Shown: positions 50,497 to 58,723, numbered from the stretch's first letter. The stretch is 64,000 nucleotides of DNA from an uncultured Alphaproteobacteria bacterium (GCA_958431225.1 OY288107.1:1143501-1207500); one strand, 5' to 3'. Notes: generated by a model from the sequence alone, not told the origin. Translations and numbers: made by a program.

Positions 50497-50952
50497 TTAT
50501 TCGTGGTGGTAGGGATGTTTTGCCAGAATCATCTCGGCGCGGTAAAGCTGTTCCGCCAGCATCGCCCGCACCAATAAATGCGGCCAGGTCGCACTGCCAA
50601 AAGCGAGGGTCAAATCAGCACGCGCCAACACCGCCGCGCTATGCCCATCCGCCCCGCCAATGGCAAAAATCGCCTCGCGCACGCCATCATCGCGCCAATC
50701 CTTAATGTGCGCCGCCAATGCCCGGGAGGTGAGGTTTTTGCCCTTGGCATCGAGTGCTACCAACTTGCTTTGGGCGGGGAGGATGTCCAAAATTTTCTGC
50801 CCCTCTGCGCTGATGCGCTTGGCTTTTTCCGTGTGCGGGGCGGTGAATTCTAGCAGCCTACCCTGATGCGGTAGGCGGGCAAAATAATCGCGCACCAGCA
50901 CCGCTTCGGGCTTGGTGCCAATTTTTCCAATGGCGGCGATGGTGATGCGCAT
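50497..50952 (-). CDS. rlmH: 23S rRNA (pseudouridine1915-N3)-methyltransferase RlmH
   Basis: A SPOUT methyltransferase of 151 residues that methylates pseudouridine 1915 in helix 69. IAAIGKI at the N-terminus, LDAKGKNLTSRALA, the SAM loop AIGGADGHS and the C-terminal AEQLYRAEMILAKHPYHHE-like ending (HPYHHE) identify it. I start at ATG 50952; the longer frame to 51021 runs inside rsfS. It follows rsfS by 25 bases. Confidence 0.95.
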   Translation of the reverse strand: MRITIAAIGKIGTKPEAVLVRDYFARLPHQGRLLEFTAPHTEKAKRISAEGQKILDILPAQSKLVALDAKGKNLTSRALAAHIKDWRDDGVREAIFAIGGADGHSAAVLARADLTLAFGSATWPHLLVRAMLAEQLYRAEMILAKHPYHHE

Positions 50953-50977
50953 GGTGGTATCTTTAAGGGGGGTTTCT

Positions 50978-51373
50978 TTAAGGGGCGGTGGTTGTGCGTC
51001 CTTGCCCGGTCTCATGGTCAAGCCACATTTTTTCTAGCTGATAAAACGCCCGCACTTCCGGGCGGAATAGGTGGATGATGACATCCCCGGCATCAATCAA
51101 AATCCAATCGCCCTGCGCCGTGCCTTCAGCGCCGCCCCCAATATTATTTTTAATGCTATTGTTTTTGTTGTGGGCTTTGATGGCTTTGTTGAGATGTTCC
51201 GCCATAGACACCAACTGCCGCGACGAACTCCCCGAAGCAATAACCATATAATCGGCAATTGATGATTTCCCCGCAAGCGGAATCGCAATAAGGTCCGTCG
51301 CCTTATCGGCATCCAATGAAGACATAATAATATCAAGCAGGCGGTCGCTTGCAGCGTGATGATGTGCGGAAAT
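50978..51373 (-). CDS. rsfS: Ribosomal silencing factor RsfS, probable ATT start
   Basis: RsfS binds L14 and blocks subunit joining in starvation. The core GKSSIADYMVIASGSSSRQL and the later GDWILIDAGDVIIHLF are standard. The only in-frame ATG (51325) removes the family helix that precedes LDADKATDL. Upstream the frame stays open, and a perfect AAAGGAG (51381-51387) sits seven bases before an ATT codon at 51373, with no ATG, GTG or TTG nearby in that frame. The ATT start gives 131 residues and restores the helix. The start is inferred; the gene is not in doubt. Confidence 0.9.
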   Translation of the reverse strand: MSAHHHAASDRLLDIIMSSLDADKATDLIAIPLAGKSSIADYMVIASGSSSRQLVSMAEHLNKAIKAHNKNNSIKNNIGGGAEGTAQGDWILIDAGDVIIHLFRPEVRAFYQLEKMWLDHETGQGRTTTAP

Positions 51374-51380
51374 TGTAAAA

Positions 51381-51387
51381 CTCCTTT
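51381..51387 (-). promoter_or_regulatory. Ribosome binding site supporting an ATT start of rsfS
   Basis: AAAGGAG on the minus strand, seven bases before ATT 51373. It is too far (56 bases) from the ATG at 51325 to serve it, so it decides in favour of the longer reading. Confidence 0.6.
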
Positions 51388-51453
51388 CGCGGTTTTCTGG
51401 CTCCCTTTAGCAGATATATTAAGCGAAAATTATGTTTCTGCCAATAATAAATA

Positions 51454-51903
51454 TCAGTCGCGGGCGTATTTTATGAAAGGCGTTTTTGTGCCAATCTTGT
51501 CGTATAAGCGCCGCGCCGGTGCGTTGAAATCTTGGGTCAGCCAATAAACGCCCTTCGCCCCGATGGCATCGGCGGAGGTATAGATTTGCGCGATGAGTTG
51601 CCGTGCCACCCCATGTTTGCGGTAAGGCGGGGCAACGAATAAATCTTGTAGATAACAGATTTTTTCTTTTTGCCAAAGATGCAGATGAAAAATGCAATGC
51701 ACGATTCCTGCGGCATTTTCAGGCGCATCGCCCCCGACAAAAGCGATATAGGCTTCGCAATCATGCGCATCATCAATCAGGCGGGTAAAGGTTAAATCAA
51801 AAATCTCTTGGTCGCGCGCGGTTTCATAAAAAGCCAGATATTGCGTCCATAACCCTGCCCATGCGTCTTGGTGCGAAGCGGTTAATTTTTCTAGCGTAAT
51901 CAT
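51454..51903 (-). CDS. GNAT family N-acetyltransferase
   Basis: A 149-residue acetyltransferase of the GNAT fold. The acetyl-CoA motif FVAPPYRKHGVARQLI lies near residues 86-101, with YWLTQDFNAPARRLYDKIG as the usual C-terminal helix and strand. The overall pattern resembles diamine or small-molecule acetyltransferases, but the acceptor is unknown. I start at ATG 51903, overlapping the cupin gene stop (ATGA). With the cupin gene it is inserted between nadD and rsfS, which are usually adjacent. Confidence 0.87.
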   Translation of the reverse strand: MITLEKLTASHQDAWAGLWTQYLAFYETARDQEIFDLTFTRLIDDAHDCEAYIAFVGGDAPENAAGIVHCIFHLHLWQKEKICYLQDLFVAPPYRKHGVARQLIAQIYTSADAIGAKGVYWLTQDFNAPARRLYDKIGTKTPFIKYARD

Positions 51904-52268
51904 GGCGTTTGCGCCCCGTGCGCCCCGCCTTCGGGTCCGTAAAAAATCACCCATGTTTCTAGGCTTGCGCCAAAATCAAAAAAACGATGTTGCATCCCCG
52001 CCGGCACAAATAAAAAATCCCCCGCCGCAAAAGGGATAATTTCATCCCCCATTTGAAACTTGCCCGACCCGCGAATGACGACATAACATTCATCGCGGCT
52101 GTGGGGTTGTTGCAGGTCTTCATTTTGCGGGATGTAGAGTTCAACCTGCAATTCCCCGCGCAAAAAACCAATATAAAATCGCTTGCCATCAGGGGTCGGA
52201 ATCTGCGCGCGCATATCCGCCGGGCGCAAATGTTTAGCATCAGTCGCATGGGTCATATCAGCCTCCAT
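51900..52268 (-). CDS. Cupin domain protein
   Basis: A 122-residue single cupin. Both cupin motifs are present: HSRDECYVVIRGSGKF and PFAAGDFLFVPAGMQHRFFDF, with candidate metal ligands His, Glu and His. Substrate is unknown. It overlaps the GNAT gene by four bases, so the two probably act together, perhaps on a small metabolite, but nothing further can be said from sequence. Confidence 0.83.
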   Translation of the reverse strand: MEADMTHATDAKHLRPADMRAQIPTPDGKRFYIGFLRGELQVELYIPQNEDLQQPHSRDECYVVIRGSGKFQMGDEIIPFAAGDFLFVPAGMQHRFFDFGASLETWVIFYGPEGGAHGAQTP

Positions 52269-52279
52269 TAGATTTTATT

Positions 52280-52954
52280 TTAGGCAAGATTTTTATTTTT
52301 GCCAATAGTAGATTTTTGCGCCCGAATCGCCGTGGCGGATAGGGGGTTTAGGCGGGGTTGGATGAAGCACCAATAGCGCCGCCTCGGGCGGTGGTTTAGG
52401 CACTTGTGCCTGAGACGTTTGGGCGGCAGGCGGCGGTGTCTAAGACACTTTGCCATGGGGCTGGCGAGGGATTTGGCGCGATAATTTGGGCGGCGGATGA
52501 CGATTAGGCTGGCGTGGCGGGGTAAGCGATTGGCGTGTTGCCATTGATGAATTTGTGCAAAATTATCGGCGCCCATGAGGAAATAAAATTTTTGGCGCGG
52601 ACAGGTTTTGTTTAATATCTGTAATAAATCTGCCGTGTAATGTGTGTCTAAAACTTGTTCTAAGGCGCTCACCACCATGCGTTTGCGGTGGCGGCATTGA
52701 TGTGCCATGCGCACGGCGCTTTCCATGCGTTCAGTGAGGGGCGCCATATCGCGCGCGGATTTATGCGGGTTTTGCGGGCTGACTAACCACCAGATTTCAT
52801 CAAGTTCTAAGGTGGTTGCCGCGACATCGGCGATGTGGGCGTGCCCCAAATGCGCCGGATTAAATGAGCCGCCCAAAAGCCCAATATGCCCCCGCGACCG
52901 CATGCGCAAACGTGCCAATGTTGCATATTTTGTTGCATATTTCGCGCGCATCAT
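52280..52954 (-). CDS. nadD: Nicotinate-nucleotide adenylyltransferase NadD
   Basis: NadD makes NaAD in NAD synthesis. GLLGGSFNPAHLGH near residues 24-37, WWLVSPQNPHK and the C-terminal LSATAIRA are diagnostic. Between the body and LSATAIRA lies a basic insert rich in arginine, histidine and cysteine (KCLRHRRLPPKRLRHKCLNH), encoded over two palindromes. I start at ATG 52954, which overlaps the proA stop (ATGA). The longer frame to 52996 is inside proA. Confidence 0.9.
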   Translation of the reverse strand: MMRAKYATKYATLARLRMRSRGHIGLLGGSFNPAHLGHAHIADVAATTLELDEIWWLVSPQNPHKSARDMAPLTERMESAVRMAHQCRHRKRMVVSALEQVLDTHYTADLLQILNKTCPRQKFYFLMGADNFAQIHQWQHANRLPRHASLIVIRRPNYRAKSLASPMAKCLRHRRLPPKRLRHKCLNHRPRRRYWCFIQPRLNPLSATAIRAQKSTIGKNKNLA

Positions 52955-54234
52955 GACCGCGTCTGCCCACTGCCGCGAACTATATATTTGAAACAAGTTA
53001 GCTGTTCCGCACCAACGGGTCCGCGCGCGTGGATGCGTCCGGTGGCGATGCCCAATTCCGCGCCTAAACCGAACTCGCCACCATCGGCAAATTGCGTTGA
53101 GGCATTGACCATGACGATGGCGGAATCGACCTCGCGGATAAATTGTTCTGCTATATTTTGGTTTTCGGTGATGATGGCTTCGGTGTGGGCGCTGCCATAA
53201 TTGCGGATATGCGCGATGGCTTCGTCCATGTCGGCGACGATTTTGACGGCGATGATGCTGTCCAAAAACTCGCGCCCGAAATCATCATTTTTGGCGGCGG
53301 TGATGTTGATTTGCGGGGCGGCGGCGACGGCTTCGGCATCCCCGCGAATTTGGCACCCGGCTTGGGTTAGCGCATCGGCGATCCGCCCCCACATCCCATC
53401 CAACAAGGCGCGGTCAATGAGTAAAGTTTCCGCCGCCCCGCAAACCCCGGTGCGCCGCATTTTCGCATTGACGGCGATGGCGGCGGCTTTGTCGGCGTCC
53501 GCCTCGGCGTGGATATAGATATGGCAGATGCCTTCAAGGTGGGCGAAGACGGGGACTTTGGCATCGTTTTGGACGCGCGCAACCAACGCCCGCCCGCCGC
53601 GCGGCACGATGACATCAATGCCCCCTTGGGCGCGCAACATGGCCCCGACAAGCGCGCGGTCGGGGTTGTCAATCACCTGCACGGCATCCACCGGCAAGCC
53701 GGATTTTTCTAATCCCGCGCGCATCAACCCGCCCAACATAACTACAGTTTTGAGACTATCACGCCCCCCACGCAGGATGACACTATTGGCAGATTTAATC
53801 GCCAACCCCGCCGCATCCGCCGCCACATTAGGACGCGATTCAAAAATCACCCCAAGCACCCCAAGCGGCGTGCTAACCCGCGCAATATCCAACCCATTAG
53901 GCCGCCCCCAACGCGCCATCTCCACGCCAATAGGGTCGGGGAGCGCGGCAATATCACGCAAAGATTCCGCCATAGCCAAAATGCGTTCGGGCGTAAGCGT
54001 AAGCCTGTCAAGAAACGCATCACTAACACCATTTTTGATAGCAAGCGCAACATCATCTTTATTAGCAGTGAGCAGGGAATCGCTCGCATTTTCAATGAGC
54101 GTAGCCGCATGGGTGAGCGCGCCAATACGCGCCGCATGCGGAGCAAGGCACATTTTTGCAAATGCAGTGCGCGCACGGGTGGTTAGCTGCTGGATGGTTT
54201 TTTCTTCTTGGGTCATTTCAGGTTTCGCTTTCAC
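52951..54234 (-). CDS. proA: Gamma-glutamyl phosphate reductase
   Basis: ProA reduces glutamyl 5-phosphate in proline synthesis. It is an aldehyde-dehydrogenase-fold enzyme of 427 residues with the active-site cysteine near 265 in TGVCGAAETLLID, IPRGG-like VPRGGRALV, and the C-terminal STQFADGGEFGLGAELGI. The GTG start at 54234 overlaps the stop of the upstream unknown gene (GTGA); ATG 54216 is an alternative. In relatives, proA directly follows proB; here two unknown genes stand between. Confidence 0.95.
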   Translation of the reverse strand: MKAKPEMTQEEKTIQQLTTRARTAFAKMCLAPHAARIGALTHAATLIENASDSLLTANKDDVALAIKNGVSDAFLDRLTLTPERILAMAESLRDIAALPDPIGVEMARWGRPNGLDIARVSTPLGVLGVIFESRPNVAADAAGLAIKSANSVILRGGRDSLKTVVMLGGLMRAGLEKSGLPVDAVQVIDNPDRALVGAMLRAQGGIDVIVPRGGRALVARVQNDAKVPVFAHLEGICHIYIHAEADADKAAAIAVNAKMRRTGVCGAAETLLIDRALLDGMWGRIADALTQAGCQIRGDAEAVAAAPQINITAAKNDDFGREFLDSIIAVKIVADMDEAIAHIRNYGSAHTEAIITENQNIAEQFIREVDSAIVMVNASTQFADGGEFGLGAELGIATGRIHARGPVGAEQLTCFKYIVRGSGQTRS

Positions 54235-54809
54235 AATCGTGTCTTTGGCTTTAGATAATCTTCGGCTTCTTTGACTTTCGCATTAAATTTTTCTGTAACT
54301 GCTTCATCTAGTTTCATTTTTTCAAGGACTTGTTCTACCTCTTGTTTCGTGGTTAGTTTTTCATCTACGATTTTTTTAGCTACTTCGCATCTTTGAATAG
54401 TTATTTTTGTTTTAATCTGACGTGCTTCTAAAGTTATATCTAGAAATATTATTCGCATTTCATCACCCCACAAATCCTCGCTTTTAAGAATATCATCGTA
54501 AATTTCTTGATACGCTGATTCCATTCTATCATTGTCTTCTTTATCAAGTATCGCGCGTGCCTGAAGGGATATAGATAATTCGCCGAGGTTTGGTGCAAAT
54601 ACAGGTGGAACTAGAAGGGGGTCCATCGTGTAATGATTTACGGCATCTCGGTATTTACGGATTGAGGCGAGAAGCCGTGTTGCTACATCGTATTTTGTTT
54701 TTCCGCTATGTTGTTTTTTCCATGCAGACAACCCCATAACGGCGCAGACAGCTATTGTCATCGTCGCTATGGAACTAAGAATTATGGCTATATCAACAAT
54801 AACGGACAA
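54231..54809 (-). CDS. Unknown membrane-anchored protein B of the proB-proA insert
   Basis: I do not recognise this protein. Its 192 residues have one N-terminal membrane segment (about 5-29), then a long helical, charged part. ASIRKYRDAVNHY (48-60) and a C-terminal block (167-188: LDE, EKF, V, E, YLKP) match the neighbour at 54822-55301, so the two are paralogues. It begins at TTG 54809, seven bases after AAGGAG (54818-54823). Its TGA overlaps the GTG of proA, so translation is probably coupled. G+C is about 35 percent in its first lines against about 60 in proA, a sign of acquisition. Confidence 0.75.
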   Translation of the reverse strand: MSVIVDIAIILSSIATMTIAVCAVMGLSAWKKQHSGKTKYDVATRLLASIRKYRDAVNHYTMDPLLVPPVFAPNLGELSISLQARAILDKEDNDRMESAYQEIYDDILKSEDLWGDEMRIIFLDITLEARQIKTKITIQRCEVAKKIVDEKLTTKQEVEQVLEKMKLDEAVTEKFNAKVKEAEDYLKPKTRL

Positions 54810-54821
54810 GGCACAACTCCT

Positions 54822-55301
54822 TTATGGCTTTGGGGTAAGGTTTTCACTTGATATCATTGGTCGTAGATGTTTGTCAGATTCTTCGACTAGCCCCTTAAAT
54901 TTCTCTAGAAGTGGTTCGTCTAGTTCTACCCCATCATTAATTTTTTCCTTTATGATGCTTTCTATTTGGCGCATTTCGTTCAATATTGATTGTAATTCCT
55001 TGCCACATAAAGCCTCATATCTTGAAATATCGGCGCAAAGAACTTGCCCCGAAGACAAGAGCGTAGATTCTCTTGTGATTCGCGCCGCCTCGGGCGAATT
55101 TGGGGGTAGGCTTACTAAATTATCCAGTATATGTCTGTATCTTCGGGTTGCAATAAGAAGATCCCACGCCATTACATCATTCATTTTTTTTCGCAAAAAT
55201 AGTCTAAATACCAATTCAGATAATACCCATATAGGCATGAATATGATGCCGACTACGATGAGCCAAATTATACGCATCAATAATACTATTAGGTGCCCCA
55301 T
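54822..55301 (-). CDS. Unknown membrane-anchored protein A of the proB-proA insert
   Basis: I do not recognise this 159-residue protein. Residues 4-36 are almost wholly hydrophobic, enough for one long or two short membrane helices, then LRKK marks the cytoplasmic side. IATRRYRHILDNL (50-62) and the block at 127-148 (LDE, EKF, V, E, HLRP) match protein B. The remainder is predicted by eye to be helical. AAGGAA lies eight bases before the ATG, 15 bases after the proB stop. AT-rich. Two cysteines (89, 99) are in the middle. Likely co-transcribed with proB and proA. Confidence 0.75.
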   Translation of the reverse strand: MGHLIVLLMRIIWLIVVGIIFMPIWVLSELVFRLFLRKKMNDVMAWDLLIATRRYRHILDNLVSLPPNSPEAARITRESTLLSSGQVLCADISRYEALCGKELQSILNEMRQIESIIKEKINDGVELDEPLLEKFKGLVEESDKHLRPMISSENLTPKP

Positions 55302-55316
55302 GATATAATTCCTTTC

Positions 55317-56486
55317 CTAGTTGCTTTCGGTGTTAGGTGTGGATTCTTCTACATCGCCCGCCGCGCTGTCAAGCACCAAATCATCGGCATGGATAACTTC
55401 ATCGCTATCACAATAGCCCAAAATGCTCTCAATTTCACGGCTATTTTGTCCGGCTATGCTGTTGGTGGCTTTGGCGTTGTAGCGGGTTAGGCCTCGGGCT
55501 ATTATTTTTTTTTCGGGGTCGGCTATGGCTACTAGGTCGCCTTTTTCGAATTGTCCTTCGGCTTTGGTGATGCCGGCTGCTAGTAGGCTTTTGCCGCGTT
55601 TTAATGCTTTGCTTGCCCCCGCATCAACATAAATCGTGCCTTTGGGGGTTAGCCCGCCGTCTATCCATGTTTTACGGGCGTGGAGGGGTTTTTTGTTGGC
55701 TTTGAACCATGTGCAGGCGACACCCTCCAACAGGCTTTTTATTGGGTGTTTTTCGGTGCCGTTGCAGATGACCATATTACAGCCGGCGCGGGTGGCTATG
55801 CGCGCCGCCTCCAATTTTGTTATCATGCCTCCTGATGAATACGCACCGCCGGCGCCGCCTGCCATTGCTATAATTTCGGGAGTTATTGCTTTGACTTCGG
55901 GTATTAGTTTTGCCGCCGCATCCGCCTTTGGATCGCTGGTATAAAGCCCGTCAATATCCGAGAGCAGAATCAGCGCATCGGCACTGACCATCTGTGCCAC
56001 CCTTGCGCCTAAGCGGTCATTGTCGCCGTAGCGAATTTCCGCGGTTGCCACCGTGTCATTTTCATTGACTACGGGAATAATCTGGCGGTCTAGGAGGCTC
56101 ATCATGGTGGCGCGGGCGTTGAGGTGGCGGCGGCGGGTTTCGGTATCATCGTGCGAGAGCAGAATCTGTGCGGTATTGAGGCTGTGCTTGGCTAAGGCTT
56201 GTTGCCATTCGGCGCTGAGGCGAATCTGTCCGATGGCGGCGGCGGCTTGTTTATCGGCGAGGGTTAGGCGTTTTTTTCCTGTCCCGAGCATCTGCCGCCC
56301 GAGCGCAATCGCCCCCGACGACACCACCAATAAGCGACAATTTTGGGCGTGTAAATGTGCCATATCTGCGGCGAGTGCTTGGAGCCAATCATGGCGCACG
56401 CCCCCCTCCGCATTTACCAATAAAGCCGAGCCGACTTTGATAACAATGCGCCGTGCGTGGGCGAAATAAGATGATGTATTTTTCAT
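55317..56486 (-). CDS. proB: Glutamate 5-kinase
   Basis: ProB phosphorylates glutamate, the first and feedback-controlled step of proline synthesis. The 389 residues start with RIVIKVGSALL, have VSSGAIALGRQML, PVVNENDTV and SDIDGLYTSDP in the kinase domain, and a C-terminal PUA domain (ALKRGKSLLAAGI, ARGLTRYNA). I start at ATG 56486, 32 bases after obgE; the upstream frame to 56540 overlaps obgE. The usual partner proA is displaced by two inserted genes. Confidence 0.95.
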   Translation of the reverse strand: MKNTSSYFAHARRIVIKVGSALLVNAEGGVRHDWLQALAADMAHLHAQNCRLLVVSSGAIALGRQMLGTGKKRLTLADKQAAAAIGQIRLSAEWQQALAKHSLNTAQILLSHDDTETRRRHLNARATMMSLLDRQIIPVVNENDTVATAEIRYGDNDRLGARVAQMVSADALILLSDIDGLYTSDPKADAAAKLIPEVKAITPEIIAMAGGAGGAYSSGGMITKLEAARIATRAGCNMVICNGTEKHPIKSLLEGVACTWFKANKKPLHARKTWIDGGLTPKGTIYVDAGASKALKRGKSLLAAGITKAEGQFEKGDLVAIADPEKKIIARGLTRYNAKATNSIAGQNSREIESILGYCDSDEVIHADDLVLDSAAGDVEESTPNTESN

Positions 56487-56518
56487 GGTATAAATCTCAA
56501 TCCTATAATTACAAAAAT

Positions 56519-57580
56519 CTAGTCGGTTGCGGGTTGCCAAGTGGTAGCGGTGGCGGCGTCCGTTTCGGCGTCTGCGTCAGCATCAACATTGCGGCTGTCT
56601 TCAATGACCTGCATCAGCAATCTTAGCGCATCGGTGACGCCAGCACCAGTGACGGCGGATAGCGCGATGACCTCTGCGGCGCCTGCCGCTTTCAATGCGG
56701 CGGTCAGTTCCACCATGCGCGCACTATCAAAAGAATCAATTTTAGAAATTGCTACCAGTTCAGGGCGGTTGGCTAGGTCCGCATCATAGGCACTAATTTC
56801 GTGGCGAATTTTTTGCCAGTTTTTTATCGGCTCGTCCGCCGTGCCATCCACCAGATGCAACAACACACGGCAACGTTCGGCATGCCCCAAAAAGCGATGC
56901 CCTAGCCCTATGCCTGCATGCGCGCCTTCCACCAAGCCCGGCAAATCGGCGAGGATAAATTCGCGCGCATCCACACGCACCACCCCCAAAGCCGGATGCA
57001 GAGTCGTAAAAGGATAATCGGCAATTTTGGGCTTCGCCGCCGACACACGCGCCAAAAATGTTGATTTCCCCGCATTAGGCAAGCCAATCAATCCAGCATC
57101 GGCAATCAATTTCAGGCGCAACCACACCCACATTTCTTGCCCGGAAAAGCCGCGCTCAACACGGCGGGGGGCTTGGTTGGTGGAAGATTTGAAGGCAGCA
57201 TTACCGCGCCCGCCATCGCCCCCCCGTGCCAGCGTGATGCGCTGACCTATCGCCGTCAAATCCGCTAATATAAGGTCGCTATCTTCGTTTAGAATCTGCG
57301 TCCCCAAAGGCAGCTTCAACACCACATCTTTGCCGCCAATCCCCGAACGATTGCGCCCGGCACCCGATTGCCCCGATTGTGCTTTGAAATGTTGCTGATA
57401 GCGGTAGTCAATCAACGTATTGAGCCCATCAACGCATTCGGCAATGACAGCACCGCCGCGCCCGCCATCACCGCCATCGGGTCCGCCGCGCGGAACATTG
57501 GCTTCACGGCGGAAACTCATCGCGCCGGGGCCGCCATTGCCGCTTTGGATAAATATTTTTGCTGAATCAAGAAATTTCAT
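56519..57580 (-). CDS. obgE: GTPase Obg
   Basis: Obg is a ribosome-associated GTPase for 50S assembly and stress. The glycine-rich Obg fold fills 1-157 ([25 protein letters not shown]-type repeats). The GTPase domain has GLPNAGKST (166-174), [10 protein letters not shown] and SKIDSFD. A short alanine- and aspartate-rich tail ends it. 353 residues. A hairpin terminator lies just upstream (57592-57623), only 11 bases before the ATG, so how obgE is transcribed is unclear. Confidence 0.96.
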   Translation of the reverse strand: MKFLDSAKIFIQSGNGGPGAMSFRREANVPRGGPDGGDGGRGGAVIAECVDGLNTLIDYRYQQHFKAQSGQSGAGRNRSGIGGKDVVLKLPLGTQILNEDSDLILADLTAIGQRITLARGGDGGRGNAAFKSSTNQAPRRVERGFSGQEMWVWLRLKLIADAGLIGLPNAGKSTFLARVSAAKPKIADYPFTTLHPALGVVRVDAREFILADLPGLVEGAHAGIGLGHRFLGHAERCRVLLHLVDGTADEPIKNWQKIRHEISAYDADLANRPELVAISKIDSFDSARMVELTAALKAAGAAEVIALSAVTGAGVTDALRLLMQVIEDSRNVDADADAETDAATATTWQPATD

Positions 57581-57591
57581 TTTACTCTCAC

Positions 57592-57623
57592 GAAAAAGCG
57601 CATCCCCCGAATGTTGGATGCGC
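57592..57623 (-). terminator. Rho-independent terminator downstream of rpmA
   Basis: On the minus strand GCGCATCC and GGATGCGC form an eight-base-pair stem with a ten-base loop, followed at once by TTTTT. It lies 44 bases after the rpmA stop and 11 before the obgE start. Confidence 0.7.
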
Positions 57624-57667
57624 CGTGCTTATGCGATCATGACTAAAAGTTTCGGGGGGGGTGCGGG

Positions 57668-57937
57668 TTATTTTGTCGTTGGCGGGTTCGGGATGACATT
57701 GGCGAAGGTCTTGCCGCCGGTTTTGGTGCGGAAACTGACTTTGCCGTCGCTGAGGGCGAATAGCGTGTGGTCTTTGCCCATGCCGACATTGTCGCCGGGG
57801 TGGAATTTGGTGCCACGTTGACGGACGATGATATTGCCGGGGATGACCGCCTCACCGCCGAATTTCTTGACGCCAAGCCGCCGCCCTGCCGAATCGCGCC
57901 CATTACGCGAACTACCACCTGCTTTTTTATGTGCCAT
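57668..57937 (-). CDS. rpmA: 50S ribosomal protein L27
   Basis: An 89-residue L27: [24 protein letters not shown]-type N-terminus without the cleaved leader known in Firmicutes, and [36 protein letters not shown] precedes the ATG. It follows rplU by 12 bases and ends with the terminator at 57592-57623. Confidence 0.96.
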   Translation of the reverse strand: MAHKKAGGSSRNGRDSAGRRLGVKKFGGEAVIPGNIIVRQRGTKFHPGDNVGMGKDHTLFALSDGKVSFRTKTGGKTFANVIPNPPTTK

Positions 57938-57949
57938 GTTGCTGTTCCT

Positions 57950-58462
57950 CTATTTTTTCGCAACCTTAGGTTGTGTTTTTTTTGCAACCTTTGTTGCGGG
58001 TTTTTTCGCCGAAGCTTTAGGTTGTGTTTTTTTCGGTGCGGACTTTTTTGCCGAAGCCTTAGGTTTAGTTTCGGCTTTTTTCGTTTCAGGCTTTTTCGCC
58101 GAAACCTTAGGTTCGCTTTTTTTCGCCTCACTAGCGGTTTTAATCTTGCCATCGGCGGCGATGTCGGTGATTTGGATCAAGGTTAAATCTTGGCGATGCC
58201 CACGCATACGGCGGAAATTTTTGCGCCTCTTGCGGCGGAACACCATGATTTTATCGCCGCGCGTGTGGCGCAACACCGTGGCACCAACCGCCGCATCCTT
58301 CACCAAAGGCGCGCCCAGCGTGACACTATCACCATTGGCAATCATCAATACCTCATCAAGACGCAACTGCGCCCCCGCCTCCGCCTCAAGGCGATCAACG
58401 ATAATTTTGTCATCTTTGGCGACTTTATATTGCTTGCCACCCGTTTTTACCACAGCATACAT
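57950..58462 (-). CDS. rplU: 50S ribosomal protein L21 with lysine- and alanine-rich C-terminal extension
   Basis: Residues 1-103 are a normal L21 (MYAVVKTGGKQYKVAKDD, FRRKRRKNFRRMRGHRQDLT). The remaining 65 or so residues are a tail of repeated KASAKKPETKKA-like units made of lysine, alanine, proline and threonine, very basic and histone-H1-like. Extensions of L21 occur in alphaproteobacteria; this one contrasts with the acidic tail of S16. First gene of rplU-rpmA. Confidence 0.95.
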   Translation of the reverse strand: MYAVVKTGGKQYKVAKDDKIIVDRLEAEAGAQLRLDEVLMIANGDSVTLGAPLVKDAAVGATVLRHTRGDKIMVFRRKRRKNFRRMRGHRQDLTLIQITDIAADGKIKTASEAKKSEPKVSAKKPETKKAETKPKASAKKSAPKKTQPKASAKKPATKVAKKTQPKVAKK

Positions 58463-58633
58463 TTACATTCATCCCCGCTACATTCATCCAAATATGGGCT
58501 AGATTTGAGGGGAATATACCGCGATGCTAGGCATTGTCAAGCCAGTTTTGTCGGGTTTTTGCAAATTCATATACGAGGGGCAGATAGGGAAGCCCTTGCC
58601 AGAACCCCAAAAAACGGCTAAATGCAGAGTTGC

Positions 58634-58723
58634 GGAGAGGTGGCAGAGTGGTTGAATGCGCCGGTCTCGAAAACCGGTATGGGCAGAAGCCCATCGAGGG
58701 TTCGAATCCCTCCCTCTCCGCCA
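58634..58723 (+). tRNA. tRNA-Ser(CGA)
   Basis: A 90-nt class II tRNA. The acceptor GGAGAGG pairs with CCTCTCC, the discriminator is G and CCA is encoded. The anticodon stem CCGGT/ACCGG encloses CTCGAAA, giving anticodon CGA, which reads UCG. The long variable arm (GGGCAGAAGCCC) is typical of tRNA-Ser, and the T loop is TTCGAAT. It is divergent from rplU. Confidence 0.95.

Noticed and set aside
53528-54274. 248-codon frame antisense to proA
   Set aside because: It is a shadow of proA codon structure and matches no family; proA is intact with all motifs.
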